A stretch of DNA of 6,935 nt from Planctomycetota bacterium (GTDB lineage Bacteria; Planctomycetota; Planctomycetia; Pirellulales; S012-138). The notes under the pieces were generated by a model that was not told where the DNA came from, searched no databases, and saw only the letters and a program-made list of their open reading frames with translations. Numbering within the stretch: position 1 is the first letter of the stretch; every line of letters starts with the position of its first letter. Of the stretch, positions 5,717 through 6,935 are shown piece after piece. Where the stretch lies: contig JALSGI010000026.1 of the NCBI GenBank assembly GCA_026982835.1, forward strand, positions 1-6,935, read 5' to 3'. A program made the position numbers and the translations under genes.

Positions 5717-6121
5717 ATGAAACACTTCGGGCTGCCGACCGTGGCCGTTTGGGTTCTGCTGGCCGCAGGGGCCTGGGCCCAGGAAAAACAAGGCTCCACC
5801 GTGCGGATCGCCGAGCCGGTGGTGAGCTGGGGCCAGATGACTCCCACGCCCAGCATGTGGTACTACGAGCAGCAGATGAAGCAGTACATGGACCCCAAGA
5901 TGATGGCCCGCCGCAAGGCCGAGTACCAGGCACGCCAGCGCTACCTGCGGCTGGCCTCGCGGCGGTGGTTTGGGATTTCGCTGCTGCGGCCGCGGTGGTC
6001 CAGCATGCCGTGGAGCCAGCCGCTGGCCCCGTACTGGGTGCCCCACCCGGACTACCCCGACACCTGGCCCGGCAGCGGAAACACCACCATTGTGGTGCAG
6101 CCCAGCGGGTACGAAAAATAA
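5717..6121 (+). CDS. Small secreted protein of unknown function, planctomycete-type
   Basis: The 134-residue product starts with a signal peptide: MKH, a hydrophobic core LPTVAVWVLLAAGAWA, and a probable cut after Ala21 (AWA before QEK). The mature part has no Cys. It contains TPTPSMWYYEQQMKQYMDPKMM, a basic helix RRKAEYQARQRYLRLASRRWFG, and a Pro/Trp/Tyr-rich end (SMPWSQPLAPYWVPHPDYPDTWPG) closing with TTIVVQPSG. The aromatic and Pro-rich tail suggests an extracytoplasmic, possibly envelope-associated protein. I recall similar short secreted proteins in planctomycetes but know of no assigned function. ATG 5717 has GGGAG nine nt upstream, so the start is well supported. A probable terminator follows the stop by about 27 nt. 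Confidence 0.82.
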   Translation: MKHFGLPTVAVWVLLAAGAWAQEKQGSTVRIAEPVVSWGQMTPTPSMWYYEQQMKQYMDPKMMARRKAEYQARQRYLRLASRRWFGISLLRPRWSSMPWSQPLAPYWVPHPDYPDTWPGSGNTTIVVQPSGYEK

Positions 6122-6148
6122 ACACCGTACACACCAGGCAAACGGCCG

Positions 6149-6178
6149 AAGCCGGCTTCTCTGGGGGGCCGGCTTTTC
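6149..6178 (+). terminator. Probable intrinsic terminator of the secreted-protein gene
   Basis: An 8-bp stem AAGCCGGC (6149-6156) pairs with GCCGGCTT (6168-6175) across an 11-nt loop and runs into a T-rich stretch (TTTTCGGTTTCT from 6174). It lies about 27 nt after the stop at 6119-6121. The T tract is short and interrupted, so efficiency is uncertain. It does not belong to the 8-4-8 hairpin family. Confidence 0.6.
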
Positions 6179-6185
6179 GGTTTCT

Positions 6186-6744
6186 GGAGAGCCGGAACGA
6201 AACAAAAGCGGCGGCAGACGGCCGCACTCCGCCCAGGCAAGCCGTGTGCTGAACATACAAAGCCAAGGGCGAGCCGCGTGCGTCAGCACGCGGTTTTTTG
6301 GCCGTGGCGCAGCTCGTTGTGCTGTTTGAAGCAACCGGGAGCTTACGTTCCCGGCTCGCCAACCGCCGGCTCGCGCCGGCGGCTCGCCATCCCTCCACGC
6401 CCCCAAGCCTCCACGCCTCCAAGACCTCCCCGAGCTAAAGCTCGGGGCTCGCCTGGTGCGGAAGCTCCGGCGCATCCGCGCAGGTCGCAAGCCGCAAGCC
6501 GGTGCTGTCTCTCCCCCCGCTTACGCGGGGGGCTCCTCCGCGGGCTGAAGGTGCGCGGCTCGCCGATAATGTGAGATAACGTGTTGGCGAGCCCCCGGCT
6601 TCAGCCGCCCGGAGAGCCAAGAAAAAACGCATGTCGATCTTTTCCACCAGCTGAAGCTGGCGGCTTGCCGTTCAACCGCCGGCTCTCGCCGGCGGCTCGC
6701 CATCCCCCCACGCCTCCAAGCCTCCACGCCCCCCAAGCCCCCCG
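6186..6744. repeat. Repeat array 3: inverted relative of array 2, between the secreted-protein and ExbD genes
   Basis: No credible gene is present. Hairpins with 8-bp stems and 4-nt loops lie at 6274-6293 (CCGCGTGC-GTCA), 6335-6354 (CCGGGAGC-TTAC, one mismatch), 6363-6382 (CCGCCGGC-TCGC), 6428-6447 (CCCCGAGC-TAAA), 6513-6532 (CCCCCCGC-TTAC), 6644-6663 (CCACCAGC-TGAA, one mismatch) and 6676-6695 (CCGCCGGC-TCTC). Imperfect stems lie at 6454-6469, 6538-6558 and 6592-6611. C-rich tracts at 6388-6427 and 6696-6744 are the complement of the G-rich leaders. Read on the minus strand, the order matches array 2, with about 100 nt of extra material (about 6563-6668). The G-rich end meets the stop codon of the ExbD gene. 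Confidence 0.85.
6274..6299 (+). terminator. Repeat-family hairpin followed by T6 (plus strand)
   Basis: The 8-bp stem CCGCGTGC-GTCA-GCACGCGG (6274-6293) is directly followed by six T (6294-6299), giving an intrinsic-terminator shape on the plus strand. It may act as a second stop for transcripts of the secreted-protein gene that pass 6178. It is the inverted counterpart of 2467-2492. Within the 42-nt perfect match (6285-6326 against 2440-2481) the T6 and one stem arm are unchanged. Confidence 0.45.
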
Positions 6745-6933
6745 TCACGGCTCGGCTCGGGCGGCAAACTGCACTCGCTGGAATCCGGCCGTGCGGGCCA
6801 GGTCGTAGCTTTGGATCACCTCGCCCACGGGCACCTGCGGCTCGGGGTCCAGGATCACAGGCAGCCGGGTGTCGATGCGGGCCAATTGCAGCAGGGCCGC
6901 AGCCAGCTCTTCCAGCGTGCGGCAGGGACGCTC
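6745..6933 (-). CDS. ExbD/TolR-family biopolymer transport protein, C-terminal fragment
   Basis: Only the last 62 residues before the TGA (complement of 6745-6747) are in the window; the gene continues past the right edge. The fragment contains LEELAAALLQLARIDTRLPV, ILDPEPQVPVGEVIQSYDLA and RTAGFQRVQFAAR. The pattern 'PV-I-L-D-x-x-x-x-VPxGxVIxxxDLARxAGFxxVxFA' is the periplasmic C-terminal domain of ExbD/TolR proteins, which couple the proton motive force to outer-membrane transport together with an ExbB/TolQ partner. The N-terminal membrane helix with its key Asp lies outside the window and cannot be checked. ExbD and TolR cannot be told apart from this piece. The stop codon abuts repeat array 3. 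Confidence 0.85.
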   Translation of the reverse strand, partial: ERPCRTLEELAAALLQLARIDTRLPVILDPEPQVPVGEVIQSYDLARTAGFQRVQFAARAEP

Positions 6934-6935
6934 GT

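Noticed and set aside
6617..6663. Terminator of the ExbD gene using the minus-strand T6 at 6627-6622
   Set aside because: The T run is about 17 nt beyond the nearest hairpin (6644-6663), too far for a standard intrinsic terminator.
2157..6744. Composite transposon
   Set aside because: Inverted flanks are present, but no transposase, integrase or target-site duplication can be seen, and the enclosed genes are ordinary chromosomal types.

Overview
The window is GC-rich DNA (roughly two-thirds G+C by eye) that most resembles Planctomycetota, probably the Pirellulales. I infer this from the gene types rather than from a database match. The clues are a Gln-rich coiled-coil protein with a conserved basic tail, a short secreted protein with a 'TPTPSMWYYEQ' segment, a two-CxxC zinc ribbon joined to an acidic linker and one membrane helix, and long repeat-filled spacers. 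A narrower assignment is not justified.

Layout from left to right: the 3' end of a Gln-rich coiled-coil gene (+, cut by the window edge); repeat array 1 (about 671-1355); scpB (+); repeat array 2 (2157-2579); dprA (-); a zinc-ribbon membrane protein gene (-); a MiaE-like tRNA hydroxylase gene (-); a divergent spacer; a small secreted-protein gene (+) with a probable intrinsic terminator; repeat array 3 (about 6186-6744); and the 3' end of an ExbD/TolR gene (-, cut by the window edge). The three minus-strand genes (miaE-like, zinc ribbon, dprA) run in the same direction and may form a loose operon. They have different roles: tRNA modification, an unknown membrane function, and handling of incoming single-stranded DNA. 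scpB belongs to the SMC chromosome-condensation complex, but no scpA is visible beside it.

The most unusual content is the repeat system, which fills all three long spacers. Its unit is a 20-nt hairpin with an 8-bp stem, a 4-nt loop and another 8-bp stem arm. The stem sequence varies between types, but both arms change together, and a conserved GGCGAG-like flank sits on one side. Read in the direction set by that flank, the loop is G-N-N-A or T-T-Y-A in every clear copy. Arrays 2 and 3 are inverted relatives of each other, with a 42-nt perfect match, and array 1 is bounded by its own inverted ends. The arrays lie only downstream of stop codons. None lies in the divergent promoter-side spacer or inside the minus-strand gene group. 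This resembles a REP/BIME-type mobile or structural repeat, possibly used for transcript 3'-end formation. No transposase or RAYT gene is in the window.
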